Assembly: GCA_022885665.1 (NCBI GenBank)
Contig: JAGQDJ010000621.1
Span: forward strand, 2,760-66,759
Length of the DNA: 64,000 nucleotides
Reading direction: 5' to 3'
Source of the DNA: Triops longicaudatus
Taxonomy: Eukaryota > Arthropoda > Branchiopoda > Notostraca > Triopsidae
Shown: piece by piece, positions 48,201-58,500 of the stretch
How positions within the stretch are numbered: position 1 is the stretch's first letter
How the letters are laid out: the number at the start of each line of letters is the position of its first letter
Position numbers and translations under genes: made by a program
The notes under the pieces: generated by a model
Told to the model about the DNA's origin: nothing
Databases searched by the model: none
What the model saw: the letters and a program-made list of their open reading frames with translations, nothing else

Positions 48201-48326
48201 CGTTTTCTTCAACAAGAGGCTGGAACTCACGTCATCGTTCCTCAAAAAACGGGTATGCTTTATTGACTGCCCAGCAGCATCTTGTCCCCGATATGATGGA
48301 CAACACGCTACTGCACCTGAGCTCAT
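33208..48326 (-). CDS. ARID5B: ARID5-family AT-rich interaction domain transcription factor, 8 exons
   Basis: Minus-strand exons are 48326-48231 (proposed start), 40187-39953, 37686-37447, 37104-36992, 36813-36630, 36556-36406, 36332-35816 and 34797-33208, giving 1041 aa with all phases matching. ARID5 proteins bind AT-rich DNA and recruit chromatin modifiers (ARID5B with PHF2). Family landmarks in order: SDKVVLRAVDMLTWL and DVLKEKQ; LSYSNYCRYRAALRRFEG and FCKNTFDYPELE; an AT-hook-like KGRPRRKRKK (about 195-204); the ARID itself (about 250-345) with TPIERVPSLGFKQ, GGYDAAVAYKLWKRIYVELGG and TSAATCTRRHYERLLLPYE. A long Ser/Pro/Thr-rich disordered tail with RPSVIQKV, seen in vertebrate ARID5B, fills the last exon. 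ARID5A versus ARID5B cannot be settled. The BAH-like N-terminal segment of vertebrate ARID5B was not found. Reading through the donor after 35816 would give a truncated form ending at 35696. Confidence 0.93.
37687..39952 (-). other. ARID5 intron between exons 2 and 3
   Basis: This 2.27 kb intron is AT-rich with many short pyrimidine tracts. One CRE-like TGACGTCA (39819-39826) lies near its 5' end. I see no gene in it. Confidence 0.8.
39819..39826. promoter_or_regulatory. CRE-like palindrome TGACGTCA
   Basis: Perfect CREB/ATF consensus in the ARID5 intron, 127 bp downstream (in gene direction) of exon 2. Motif evidence only. Confidence 0.35.
41886..41893. promoter_or_regulatory. CRE-like palindrome TGACGTCA
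   Basis: Perfect match followed by CTTCCGG, an ETS-like core, within ARID5 intron 1. The pairing suggests an enhancer or internal promoter, but only the motifs support this. Confidence 0.4.
43290..43297. promoter_or_regulatory. CRE-like palindrome TGACGTCA
   Basis: Perfect CREB/ATF consensus in ARID5 intron 1. Motif evidence only. Confidence 0.35.
43990..44003. repeat. Homopolymer G(14)
   Basis: An uninterrupted run of 14 G residues followed by AGG lies 48 bp from a near-perfect X-box. The exact length may suffer from sequencing error. Confidence 0.9.
44051..44064. promoter_or_regulatory. RFX X-box-like motif GTTGCTATGGCAAC
   Basis: The two half-sites GTTGC and GCAAC are perfectly inverted around four bases, one base from the ideal RFX site GTTGCCATGGCAAC. 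It lies in ARID5 intron 1. RFX binding is inferred from the motif. Confidence 0.5.
48231..48326 (-). CDS. ARID5B: Proposed first coding exon of the ARID5 gene (32 codons)
   Basis: The ATG opens 32 codons (MSSGAVACCPSYRGQDAAGQ and on to RFLRNDD), followed directly by a consensus GTGAGT donor in phase 0. The next ARID5 exon begins in phase 0 with DEVVSISDKVV. The join D|DEVV mirrors the vertebrate E|DEVI boundary. The frame stays open upstream of the ATG but has no earlier ATG. The sequence itself is not conserved in a way that I recognise, so this rests on splice site, phase and position. Confidence 0.6.
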
Positions 48327-49640
48327 GAGCAGATTATTCACCCCAAGGATTTGAATATGTAAAAAAATGAAAGCTTTCGCATTATATCTTTATATTACGA
48401 ACACAATGCACATCGCCCTTCATATTTTTTTAACATCCCTCATTGTTTCTTCATTTTCTAATTCATTCTATGTCTAGTGTGGATTGTTCTTGTACAAGCT
48501 TCTTTGATGTTTCAAGAAGTAGGCACTAATTGGTTTGTAGAACCCAACTTGAGTTGAATTTCCGCTAGTGTAAAAACTTCAAGTGGTCGATTTTTCGGAT
48601 AAAAAGACGGTGAAAATGTAGCACGACAAAACCAGCTATTTTGTATATTCAAATGAAGCTGTGGCTGGAGCGTTACACACCCCTTTTCACTCGTACCCCC
48701 ACCCCAAAGCCTCGCTTTTGCCTTTGCCAACTTGGCAGGGCTTTAATTACAAAAGGAGGAAGGGTGTAAAGCGAAACACAAATGGGGAGGAAGAACAGAG
48801 TAAAAGCAAAGGGTATGAGAGAACGCAACAAATCGATTATTGTCACGTAACATTTAATGACGGCTTTGATTTGGGAATTGCTTGTCATTATTTTCATTAG
48901 ACATGACTAGTAACAAATTTTGATTATGCACAAATTCCAAATTATTTCGATACCGCTCCCTTCCTATTTACTACCATTGAGTCCAATGTGCATCAAATTT
49001 GAAAAGAAAAGAACTTACGGGACTAATAATAAATGTTTGCGTCCACTTTTCGATTTTAAGATGGTTACTGCGTTTTACTACCCTATATTACTTTTTTTGA
49101 GTCACCGAGGTAGGCTTACACTTACTGTTGTTTGATTATTCTGATTTAGAGTTAATTTTCGTATTCCATTTTATTGCTGTTACTAACATCACCATAAGGA
49201 TCTTACAATGAAAAGTGAGACTAAATTGCCGAAGTTTGCTTAATCTTCCTAAACTTTAACCATTGCAGATGTATAGCAACATGTAATAATGGATTTTAGT
49301 ATGATGCAATATTCGCCCAACATTCATTTAGTTACCACTCTCTACAAATACTTCGTAGTTTAATTCTGCACATTGCTGCATTTTCCGTGAAGTCATAAAA
49401 ATGCTTTCACTGTCTGGTTATTAATGTATGTAACAAACTAAAGTTGATTGTTATTATTAACCACTTTGGCCTTTTGTCTTAATAAAAACTAACACCTTTT
49501 AGCATCGAACATAGAAATGTTCTACTTTTTCCAAAAGAACCAGAATAGACAATAGTTCCTGGGGTGTTGCAAAGTTGATTTACATATGAATGTGTGTATG
49601 CGTTGTATTCCAAATGTAAGGTAAGCAGCTGCCTGCATTC

Positions 49641-49654
49641 GTCGCCATGACAAC
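49641..49654. promoter_or_regulatory. RFX X-box-like motif GTCGCCATGACAAC
   Basis: The motif fits the degenerate X-box consensus (RYYNYY, spacer, RRNRAC) with a near-palindromic core. It lies 1.3 kb upstream of the proposed ARID5 start codon and 445 bp from a second X-box-like site. Confidence 0.45.
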
Positions 49655-50098
49655 CCCATTCTTGGTGAGGAAACCTGTCTCTCCTAACAAACTCTTAAAA
49701 CCGAAACCTTGAAATAAAAGCGGCGTGGAACTTTCCAATTCAAAATTTTCTCCTTCGTTAGAGAAAAATGAGCACAATAAGTCCTTCAACTTTCCCAAAA
49801 TTTCCTCTAAACTTCTCCAGCGGTAAAATGTGTAAATCGCACAAAAAATTTCACGCGTGATGTTCCTTTCTTTTAGTAAGTCTTTTAATCCGTAAAACCT
49901 TTCTATGATAGAAAACTAATTATAACACTCAATAATTTTCTTACGAAAAATAAAAAGGTTGACGTGTCAAAACTTGTTTAACGACTAACAAAATGTGCGA
50001 TTCAATTTTTTCGTCAAGTAAGAAAAGCTACGATAAATTTCTAAAAAAATATAGATAACAAGGATGAAAAATAAGTTTCCGGAGTGAATTGGGTGGTT

Positions 50099-50112
50099 GT
50101 TGCTATAGTAAC
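50099..50112. promoter_or_regulatory. RFX X-box-like motif GTTGCTATAGTAAC
   Basis: Inverted half-sites GTTGC and GTAAC flank a four-base spacer, followed by a C-rich block. It is the third such motif within 6 kb. Function is inferred from the motif only. Confidence 0.45.
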
Positions 50113-52081
50113 CCCCCACCAAGTTATGTAACTGGAAATAGCATAAACAAGTAGCAGGCAAGCGTTTTTAGCCTTCCCGCTACCCGAACCCCACTTAACC
50201 CCACCCTACCCCAACTTCCCTTCAGGCCAATCACCTTGAACCGCTCCACGCTTTATGGTTAAACGTTTAATTAGCGAGCAAAGAGAAATCTGTGTTAACG
50301 AAACACTCCTTTTATAGCACGCAAACTATGCCAATCATTAATTGCGCGAATTTGCGGTAAAACCTTACCAATATACTCACGACGGCACAAAACTAACGGT
50401 TCTGAATTCGGTACATCTAGTACAAGCCTTTAAAGCTTCGATATAATACAACAAAAAATTCCATAACCTCAGGCAATTCATGACTAAAACATGGAAACAA
50501 AAAACTAATTTTACTTTACACTCAAGACTTGTTTACATTACATATTTTCACACAACGCCGTGAAAAAACCATGGGTTTAACACAAAATGAATTAAAACGA
50601 CAGTTGAATGTGATCTCTAGCACTAAATGTAACCCAATAAGAAAACACTTTAAACTCAGAAAAGCGTATTATGGCGATTTTTTAAAAGGCGAAAATTGGA
50701 ATAGCAGCTTTTCTTTTTAGATGTTAATTTCTCGTTCGTGTGACCTTTCTCTTTCCTCTTCTTTTCCTTCCCCTTTTCTATTCCGCTCATTCTCTTCTCA
50801 TACGAAATCTAACTGTCTCGCTTTTCAAAGCGTTCAATCAACAAAGGCATCCGTCCTGCCCTCATTTTTCGTTAGCTCGCACAACGTTAACGCCAACATT
50901 TTACCCAAGAAACATCTCCATATTCGTCCTATATTCGACCTTTTTCTCTTGCCTTCGCCTTCTCTTTCAAGAACAGGAAAATAACGGAGTTTTATTACCT
51001 ATTAAAAAGATTCCTGAATGAATTCCTCTGTATTAATAATCGAAAAGTATCAAATTCTATGTATCTTAGAAGAGTCGCATTAAAGCACAACACGCGGTAG
51101 TGCCTAACTGAGCCAAATATCCCGCACTGGCGTGCCAAAAACGACCCAGATTCACTCTGACCCATGTTTTTCACCTATCCGAGACGGTGTATCACTCTAA
51201 GTTAGTTCTTTACGCCACGTTTCAGGTAAGACTAGGCCCAGTGAAGATAAAAACAACTGAATCAGAGTAACATCGTATGCCTTGACCCACCACGGGTAAC
51301 ACAACGGATTTCGTTCATGTACTTTTCAACAATAGACTCACAAAACAACGGACTCGTACGAACACCATTCTATTCGCATAGCGTATTGGCAATATGACAT
51401 AAGCATATTATAGATTCCATACAATAATAAAACATAACTATTAATGTCTTGATATACGGGAATCTTGTGGTTCAACAACTTTATCTAGCAATTGCTAGTT
51501 CTTATCCCTTACGTAAACATTCACTAAGAATAAAGATTACTTGTCTGACAGCAATCTTTCAGGTTGATGGACAAATATGTTCAAAACTTGTACCGAACTT
51601 TTAAAGAAATTTATCACCTGGTAATGCTTGCATCTTCATGTTTCCCATCAATGTCGTACTACAGTATTAATAACAATTAATAACAATAAATAACTTCACA
51701 AGTACTAAAGATAATACTAATACGTAGGCAAAGCAGTACAGCTAATGAAGTTAATTAGTCCAACAATATTCATCGAAGTATTCATGCACTGTAATATACC
51801 TTATTTTGTGAGCCCTACAGTTGGAGTGCGCTATACGATATTTTAATTTGTCTAGGCACTTCAGATTGTGGTCAAGGCTATTATTGGTATCTTGTGGCCA
51901 TCAGGACAAGTTTACAAAAGCCATTAAAAGATGGAAAAATAATGTGAGCCTAAAAAAATCCAAAATATTACCACGTTTGCTGAAATCAAAAATTAAAAAG
52001 TTATTTTCCTGGTTGATACAAAAAGATGTGTAGAGTGAGAAGATACTGTAATGGATTGCCTTTTATCTAATCAATGTTCTT

Positions 52082-52430
52082 CGCAAGAAGTCGGGGGAGA
52101 AGGGAGAGGAGGTGGCCGGGGCGAAAGAATAGCCAAAGGAGATATATACAGTAAGCTCTTCAATAAGTAAAGGAAAAGAGGACGAGCAAAAGAGATAAGA
52201 CAATAAGGACACCAACAGAAGACTCGAATTGAGGGAAAGAGATGGGGACGCATACGAAAAGCGAGAGAAAGGGAGAAGAGAAACCCGAAAGAGAGGAAAA
52301 GACGTGGAAATGCGAAAGCAAAGGCAGTGCTGAAGAGATTCAAAGAGCACGGGGAGGAGAGAGAGGAGGAGGAGGAGGAGGAGAGAGGCAGAAAGAGCGC
52401 GAACTTGGGAGAGAAACATGTTTTGGCAAG
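52082..52430. repeat. Polypurine tract with (GGA)n core
   Basis: About 350 bp are strongly biased to A and G on the plus strand, with a GGA-type trinucleotide core around 52361-52392. The 118- and 128-codon minus-strand ORFs here are low-complexity Leu/Ser/Phe readings of this tract, not genes. Confidence 0.85.
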
Positions 52431-55400
52431 CGTCAATAATTTGCCTGTCCGTTTCATTTTGAGGAGATGAAACGAGTGTTTGCGCGAAAGTTATGGGCTG
52501 GTCCTGTTTGGGAAACCGAAAAGGTGTGAAATTCCAAATCGATGCAATTACTTAATCAAATAACTCAACTCGAGCAATTTACAGCTAATGAATGGCTAAA
52601 ATATACTTAAAGTCTTTTACGGTAAAAGAACATAGAATGTTTAAATTGACGCAACGAAAAAAAAACTTAACTGAAACAAAAAATAGAATTTAGTTGCGAG
52701 TATAGTTATGGTATGAGAAAATACATGTAATTTATGTTCTTTTATACAAAATAGCTTTTTCTTTATTCCTCAAATATCATTATGAAATTCCTGTAGATTA
52801 ATCCATTCAAGTGTCCTGTATCTAGCACGTAAAATTCCAAAAGCGACACAATTGCTGGCTCAAACATTCGAATACATTAAAAATAACCTGAGTTACTGAA
52901 CGTAAACTTTGTCCATGGAAAATAATTAAAATCTCTTTCAGTACATCAGAAATACATAGCTTTTCTCTTTAAGGGTTCTGGGATTCTGGGTTTACCTTCT
53001 TATCGATATTCGTTATCTTCTTATTTTGTAATTATTATATTCAAAGACGTATTACTAAAAGAAGCGTAGCTAGCCTATACACGTTTATGCGAGACGTTTA
53101 GAACCAGCCTAGCTTTTCCCATATTGCTGGATATGATTTGAACGTAAGCAAGATACCGAAAATGCCGAGAATATGTTGATATATAATATACGAGAATATT
53201 TTTAAATTGATTCGTAGTGGCAAACGGCACAGAAGTCCTATATTATAAAGGCAAATCGTTTTAATCAACCGTTTGCGTGATTTATCGACCAAATTTGTGT
53301 CCTACTATTCTCAATAATAAACGTCACCAAAACTAGTGGTGTCGTCCTTTTCTGGTAAAAATAGCAAATAAGTTTTTTACTCTATCTACAACAACTTAGT
53401 TTACGTTGTTATTTCGGTTATTTCAAGCTGTGCGTTTCACTTATACCTTAACCACGGAATAAGTGACACGTTTCCAGGGTTGGGTTTCCCCTAAACGCTA
53501 ACCACAGTTAGACATCAGCTGAATGCAACCAAAGTCCGTTGTTTGGCAGAGGTACACCTCTTTCACTAATTTAATAAAATTCTTTACACGATCCTGAACC
53601 TGTGGATTGATTGAATAACGCGACCACTGCGTACCTTTCAGAATCAAACAAAATTCCTGGGCTCGAAATTCCGATTCTAAACCAGTCTTCGAACGCTCTT
53701 TCTCACACAGTTTATCTCATTCCAATTCCCAATTTGGAATGTTCAATCCATCTATTGCAATCAAACATCACTACGTTTTTACATGGGCAGCACCTTAATT
53801 ATATTACAATTGCTTGCTTTATAGCGTTTTGATCTTCATAGCTTTTTAATATTCTTATTGCAGACGTAACACGAGAAAAGACCACATTCCAAAACACAAA
53901 TGAACTCATCAGTCACGTAAACACATAGACTTTTTTTACGGAATATAAAAGTCGAAATATTACCTTCCGGGAGGGTTAGGGGGTAAAAGGATGGAAGTGG
54001 AAGAATAGCAATGCTACATACGTGAAATGATCCCGCCTTGAGGATTGCAGCTGGAGCGAAACGACAAATTATGAATTCTCTTTCCTCTCCCTTTTCCCCT
54101 TTTTTTACGCTAAACAGAAAGAACTTTTGCGCGGATAAAAAGGGGGTTAGGGCTACAAAGGGAGGGTAAAAGGTGGGCAAAAAGGGTGTTAAAAGTAGAA
54201 TGGGGGTGAGGTGGGGTGAGAGAGGACGAGAATAGGAAAAGAAAGAGAAAATGAAGAGCTATTGATCTTTCTTTTTTGCCTTTTCGAGTTTCATTTCTTG
54301 GGCTCTGCTTTGAAATTGGATTCACATGCTATCGTAAATGACTTGTAATCTTGATTAGCTCTTCATTTTTTTATCTGGCCTCTTCCTTTGTCAACCTTTC
54401 AATTGAACTACAACTCCTTAATCTCTTGTCATACACCGAAATTGCATGTGCTTCTTTCTCTTCAAATCTCCCTTTCCTCCTCTTATATCCACCTCGAAAA
54501 TTAACAAAAGCTAGTGTCACACAATATCCGGAAAAGAGACATGATATTTTCTCTAATGTAAATTCCCTTGCCCGTGAATACACATGTTTTCCTTAGTCGG
54601 TAAATGCTGCGTATTCAAACATAGGCAAATTTAAGGGACATTTTATGTCAACTATGTCCGTTCCAGAACACAATTTCCGCTCGCCAGATCAAAATAAATT
54701 GATTATAATTTTTAAGCGTTCAAATCAAAATCATTGCACACTTTATCCAAAAGTTTCGTTTGATTCAACTTAGAGTAATAAAGTTATGAAGTTTTAACAG
54801 ATAGTGTCAAACCAATTCAATGGTATTTTTCTCCACATTTTCGCAACACCGTTTCATGGGCGACGTAAGTGTGCCCATTTGACAGAAGAAATGATACACA
54901 TTCAATTTCAAAGCGTGTTTGTCTTACGTGACACTGGATTGTGGGCATGTAGATAACTTCTGTTACAGCATGCCACGTATTATCAATTCAAAACTCGACA
55001 AGTCTATTTAAGTCAATTCAATCGATTCTAGGTCAGTTCAATTTATGTTGGAACCAGAAACTGTAGTCAAAACCAAACCAACCTGATTTACACTCAACCT
55101 CATATCGCCTGAATTCGACAACTTTATTCCAATGTGCTCCAGTTCTGATATCTACTCCCTAGATAAGGTGGAATTAAGCAAACCCGCGTTTAGTTAGCAT
55201 CCTCGAAATAACTGGGTACTTCACGTAACTTGAAGTTACCTAATCGTATTCACCTACTGCAAATCAAAGGTTGTTATTATTTATTTATATATTGTGTTTA
55301 ATGGACGAAAACAAACGTACAAAAGCGTAGCTGTACACAGTAATCATTCTTCAATCTAACGTAAGTTTTTGCATTAATTAATATCTACGAAGTTATTATT

Positions 55401-55901
55401 ATGAGGCACCTGAGACCTCTTATGTCTCTTACGTCCGATATTAATATAAGTACAAAAATAAAAGTGTATTCCTTATGTAAGATATATGTATACCTACCAC
55501 ATGTACGAACCAAACCTGTAACAAAAATAATACAATAAAAATCACGGGATGAGATCTTTCCTTCAAGAGAAACCCACACGTAAGAGACACTGGATTATTG
55601 CTGTTGCATATATCCTGCTCCGATTATGTTATTGAACGTTAGCACTGCTAGAATTTCATTCTTGAAATTATCGCCTTTAGTAAAAACGTTTACGCTGAAC
55701 ATAATTCGTAGATTTTAGATTTGATATGTCAATCAAATTCGTTGGATTATTATGTCGTTAAGTAGGGATAAACTACACGCATCAATTTAGCTCTAAAAAA
55801 TGAAATCTTTTAAGTGCCAAATTACACTATGTTCCGCAAAGAAGCTCCCTTTCCCCCAAGTACAAAAATCCATCAAAGATGGAATTTCCATTCAACGTTC
55901 C

Positions 55902-55909
55902 TGACGTCA
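55902..55909. promoter_or_regulatory. CRE-like palindrome TGACGTCA
   Basis: Perfect CREB/ATF consensus in the gene-poor flank upstream of ARID5. Motif evidence only. Confidence 0.3.
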
Positions 55910-57849
55910 CCAAACTGCTTACGTCTAAAGACGATTGTCTCATACTCGTCGCTCTCTTCGACAAAATAAAATAAGGGCTTAAGCGCTGTTGGGAAAACGG
56001 GATCTTTTACAGATTGTTTAAATGTGATAAAAGCTTCTCAAGTGTCGTTTTGGCGAGTTTGGGCCCGAGGTTTTTACCTTGAGAAAAATCCGCTTCCCCC
56101 GTCTCCCTCCAAACCTGGAAAAGCAACGTGCCGTGCTTTCCTTTCCTCCCTCGTCCCTCCCCCTCCTTCCCACTATCCGTTAGCAGAGATACCGCGAGGG
56201 GAGAGAACACAAAACTATAGGAAACCAAACGTACATACGATATAGTTTGTCCGCAGCGTTTTAGCTTTACTTGGTTAGCATGCCCCAAAGCTGTGCTTCA
56301 CAAAAATGAAAAAAAAAAAAAGAAGAAAAAAAATCCTTAACCTGCTACACTACACTGTTTTGCTTTCCTCCCTCGCCTTTCTTTCTCCCTCTCCGTGAAA
56401 CCCACCTATACCCTCTTTTCACCCGTCGTAGAATAAAATGAACAGATTCTTCAAAGTCGCTTCGCATTGGGCTTTTTTGCTCTTTTTTTTCTTTTAAAAA
56501 AGCTTCGTTCGATGCTTGATGGGTTCGCAAACACGTGTACGCTTCTAAATGCCAAAATGTGACAGGAAAAAGAAAAGCGCGACGAAAGATCGAACAAAAC
56601 TGTCGTCGACTGAATTCTATTGTTGCTGACGCAATGAAGGACAAACGGGCATACCACTACTAGGTAGTAGGCCTAGAGGCACTGAGGAGAAGCTATAAAC
56701 AGCTGTTGCAATTCTGACTCACTGAATTAAAAACGTGATGGACGATTTTGATTCGCAATTGCGCAAGACAGCTTTGTGTGTCATTCTACGTCAAATTGGT
56801 TTCTAGTACTTCGCTACAATTTTCGCAACCTGACTGTGTTGTTTATGCGACAAGTTATTAAACGAGAATACCAAATTTGCTGACCAGATAACATCAAACG
56901 CGCTAATGTAAGGAAGGGAAAACTTTCAACTGAGCTTTTAATAAACAACGTTCACTTGATTCACAGAAGTAATTCGCCTGAAACCGGTATTTTTCGCAAC
57001 GGGTTCTGTTTCCACTCAGGGACGTTTGCTGCTCCTCACAATCCCATAACGATTTTTAGGTAGCTACTGTGTTCCTTTCAGTCATATTTCAGCGGCAGCG
57101 AGTTTTATGGTCCCAATATGTACGCTGCACCCTTGAGAGTTGAAAATATCATGGAAAACTCGCACAATTTACAAACAAACAAAACTTTTGCACTTCGATA
57201 AATCGTCTGAACAGAAAAATTATCGTTCATATGCGTAATGTGCCAATCTAGTACATTTTTTTTAGAAAGTTTCTTATCAACTTAACGTTCGCTAGTTTTT
57301 CTTTAAAAAATAAAAACAGCGAACTTGTCCACTAGATAAAGGCTGAAAACATAGTCACATCAAACTAGTGACAATGCTTTTACCCGTGGTGTTAATGGAA
57401 TCAAACTATAAAGTTTTAATGTTCTATTTTTAAGATATATCTACTGACACTGAAAATTATGTTTGCTCTGATTTTTTATTTCGTCTTTCGTTTTCTTTGT
57501 TCATTCAAAAAGCGGCAAATACAAATTAGTTTCAGCAATTTATTACACATTTTCCTTAAACTGTATTGAAACTGTTCCCAGTTATAACAGTAAATTTACA
57601 GTCGACACTGTTTACCAAAAAATCAAAAACTTTTCTAAAATCACCTGAAACATATCTTGTTGCTACTTGCCTACACCAAAAATTATACTTTTTCTATTAT
57701 ACTCCACGTGTCTTTTTCCAAGCTCAAGAGTTTTTAGTGAAAGTTTTGTGCTAGGTAGCTTTAGAAGACGTAGAAGGATTACAATTAACGACAATTTGAA
57801 AAAAATTAAAAACAAATGTTAATTACATCACAAGCAATTACGAAAATTT

Positions 57850-57985
57850 CAGTCTTCCCATTCGCTTGTTTTGGTTTCAGGCACTTCTAGCGTGAAAATT
57901 GTACCCAACTTAACTTAAGCTAATGCGAATTAGCGTAACTTAACAGAGCCTAGCCTAGCCTAGCCGAAAAGGTCACGGGGCGTAT
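57850..57985 (+). repeat. Dispersed repeat family, copy 3
   Basis: This copy contains CCATTCGCTTGTTTTGG, TAGCGTGAAAATTGTACCC, a TAACTTAA-type core ending in a short CCTAG tandem, and the tail GGTCACGGGGCGTATAAC. It matches the copies at 9.2 kb and 20.7 kb in order and orientation. Confidence 0.75.
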
Positions 57986-58492
57986 AACAGCAAAGTATCC
58001 AAAGATTTTGGCTGCGCTTTTGAAAAGTTGATAAGTTTCTTATCGGAAGAGTGAAAAAAAGGCCTTCGTTTTCTCACTTTTTCACAACTTTCTTGACATT
58101 ACTGTTCCGTTGCATCTTTATACTAGTGAGCTTCAGTTTACGACCTGAGTCACTTCTACATAAATAAGTTTGGAAAATTCGTCATATGGAGCGCACACAA
58201 GCCGTGGCGTTCAGTTTTCCGCCATTGTAGATCCGAGTTCTAGCAAATTCGACGTTGCAAAACGTAGCATTTCTACAACTTCTTGAACTCTCGTCTCAGT
58301 TTATCAACCTAAAACCTGCACAGCAAATCCAAACAATCGCAAGTCGAGTACTCCGTGCGTCGAATCTCCGCTGTATTGTTCCAGATCACCCGAGTTCATT
58401 ACCGGTTTTGTTCAAGAATATGTTCTGGAATCAATAAAGCGTGCAGTACTTTCAACGTCCTTTCATTCGTATTGGTGTCCTTCACCATACGG

Positions 58493-58500
58493 TGACGTCA
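58493..58500. promoter_or_regulatory. CRE-like palindrome TGACGTCA
   Basis: Perfect CREB/ATF consensus in the right-hand gene-poor flank. Motif evidence only. Confidence 0.3.

Larger units (their letters stand above)
40188..48230 (-). other. ARID5 intron 1 (about 8.0 kb)
   Basis: This intron separates the proposed start exon from the rest of the gene. It contains two perfect TGACGTCA motifs (41886, 43290), one near-perfect RFX X-box (44051), a 14-base G run (43990-44003) and repeated pyrimidine-rich tracts. No supported exon or RNA gene was seen. Alternative first exons with the missing BAH-like segment could be hidden here. Confidence 0.6.

Noticed and set aside
52063..52457. 118- and 128-codon minus-strand ORFs rich in Leu, Ser and Phe
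   Set aside because: Translation of a polypurine tract; low complexity in all frames.
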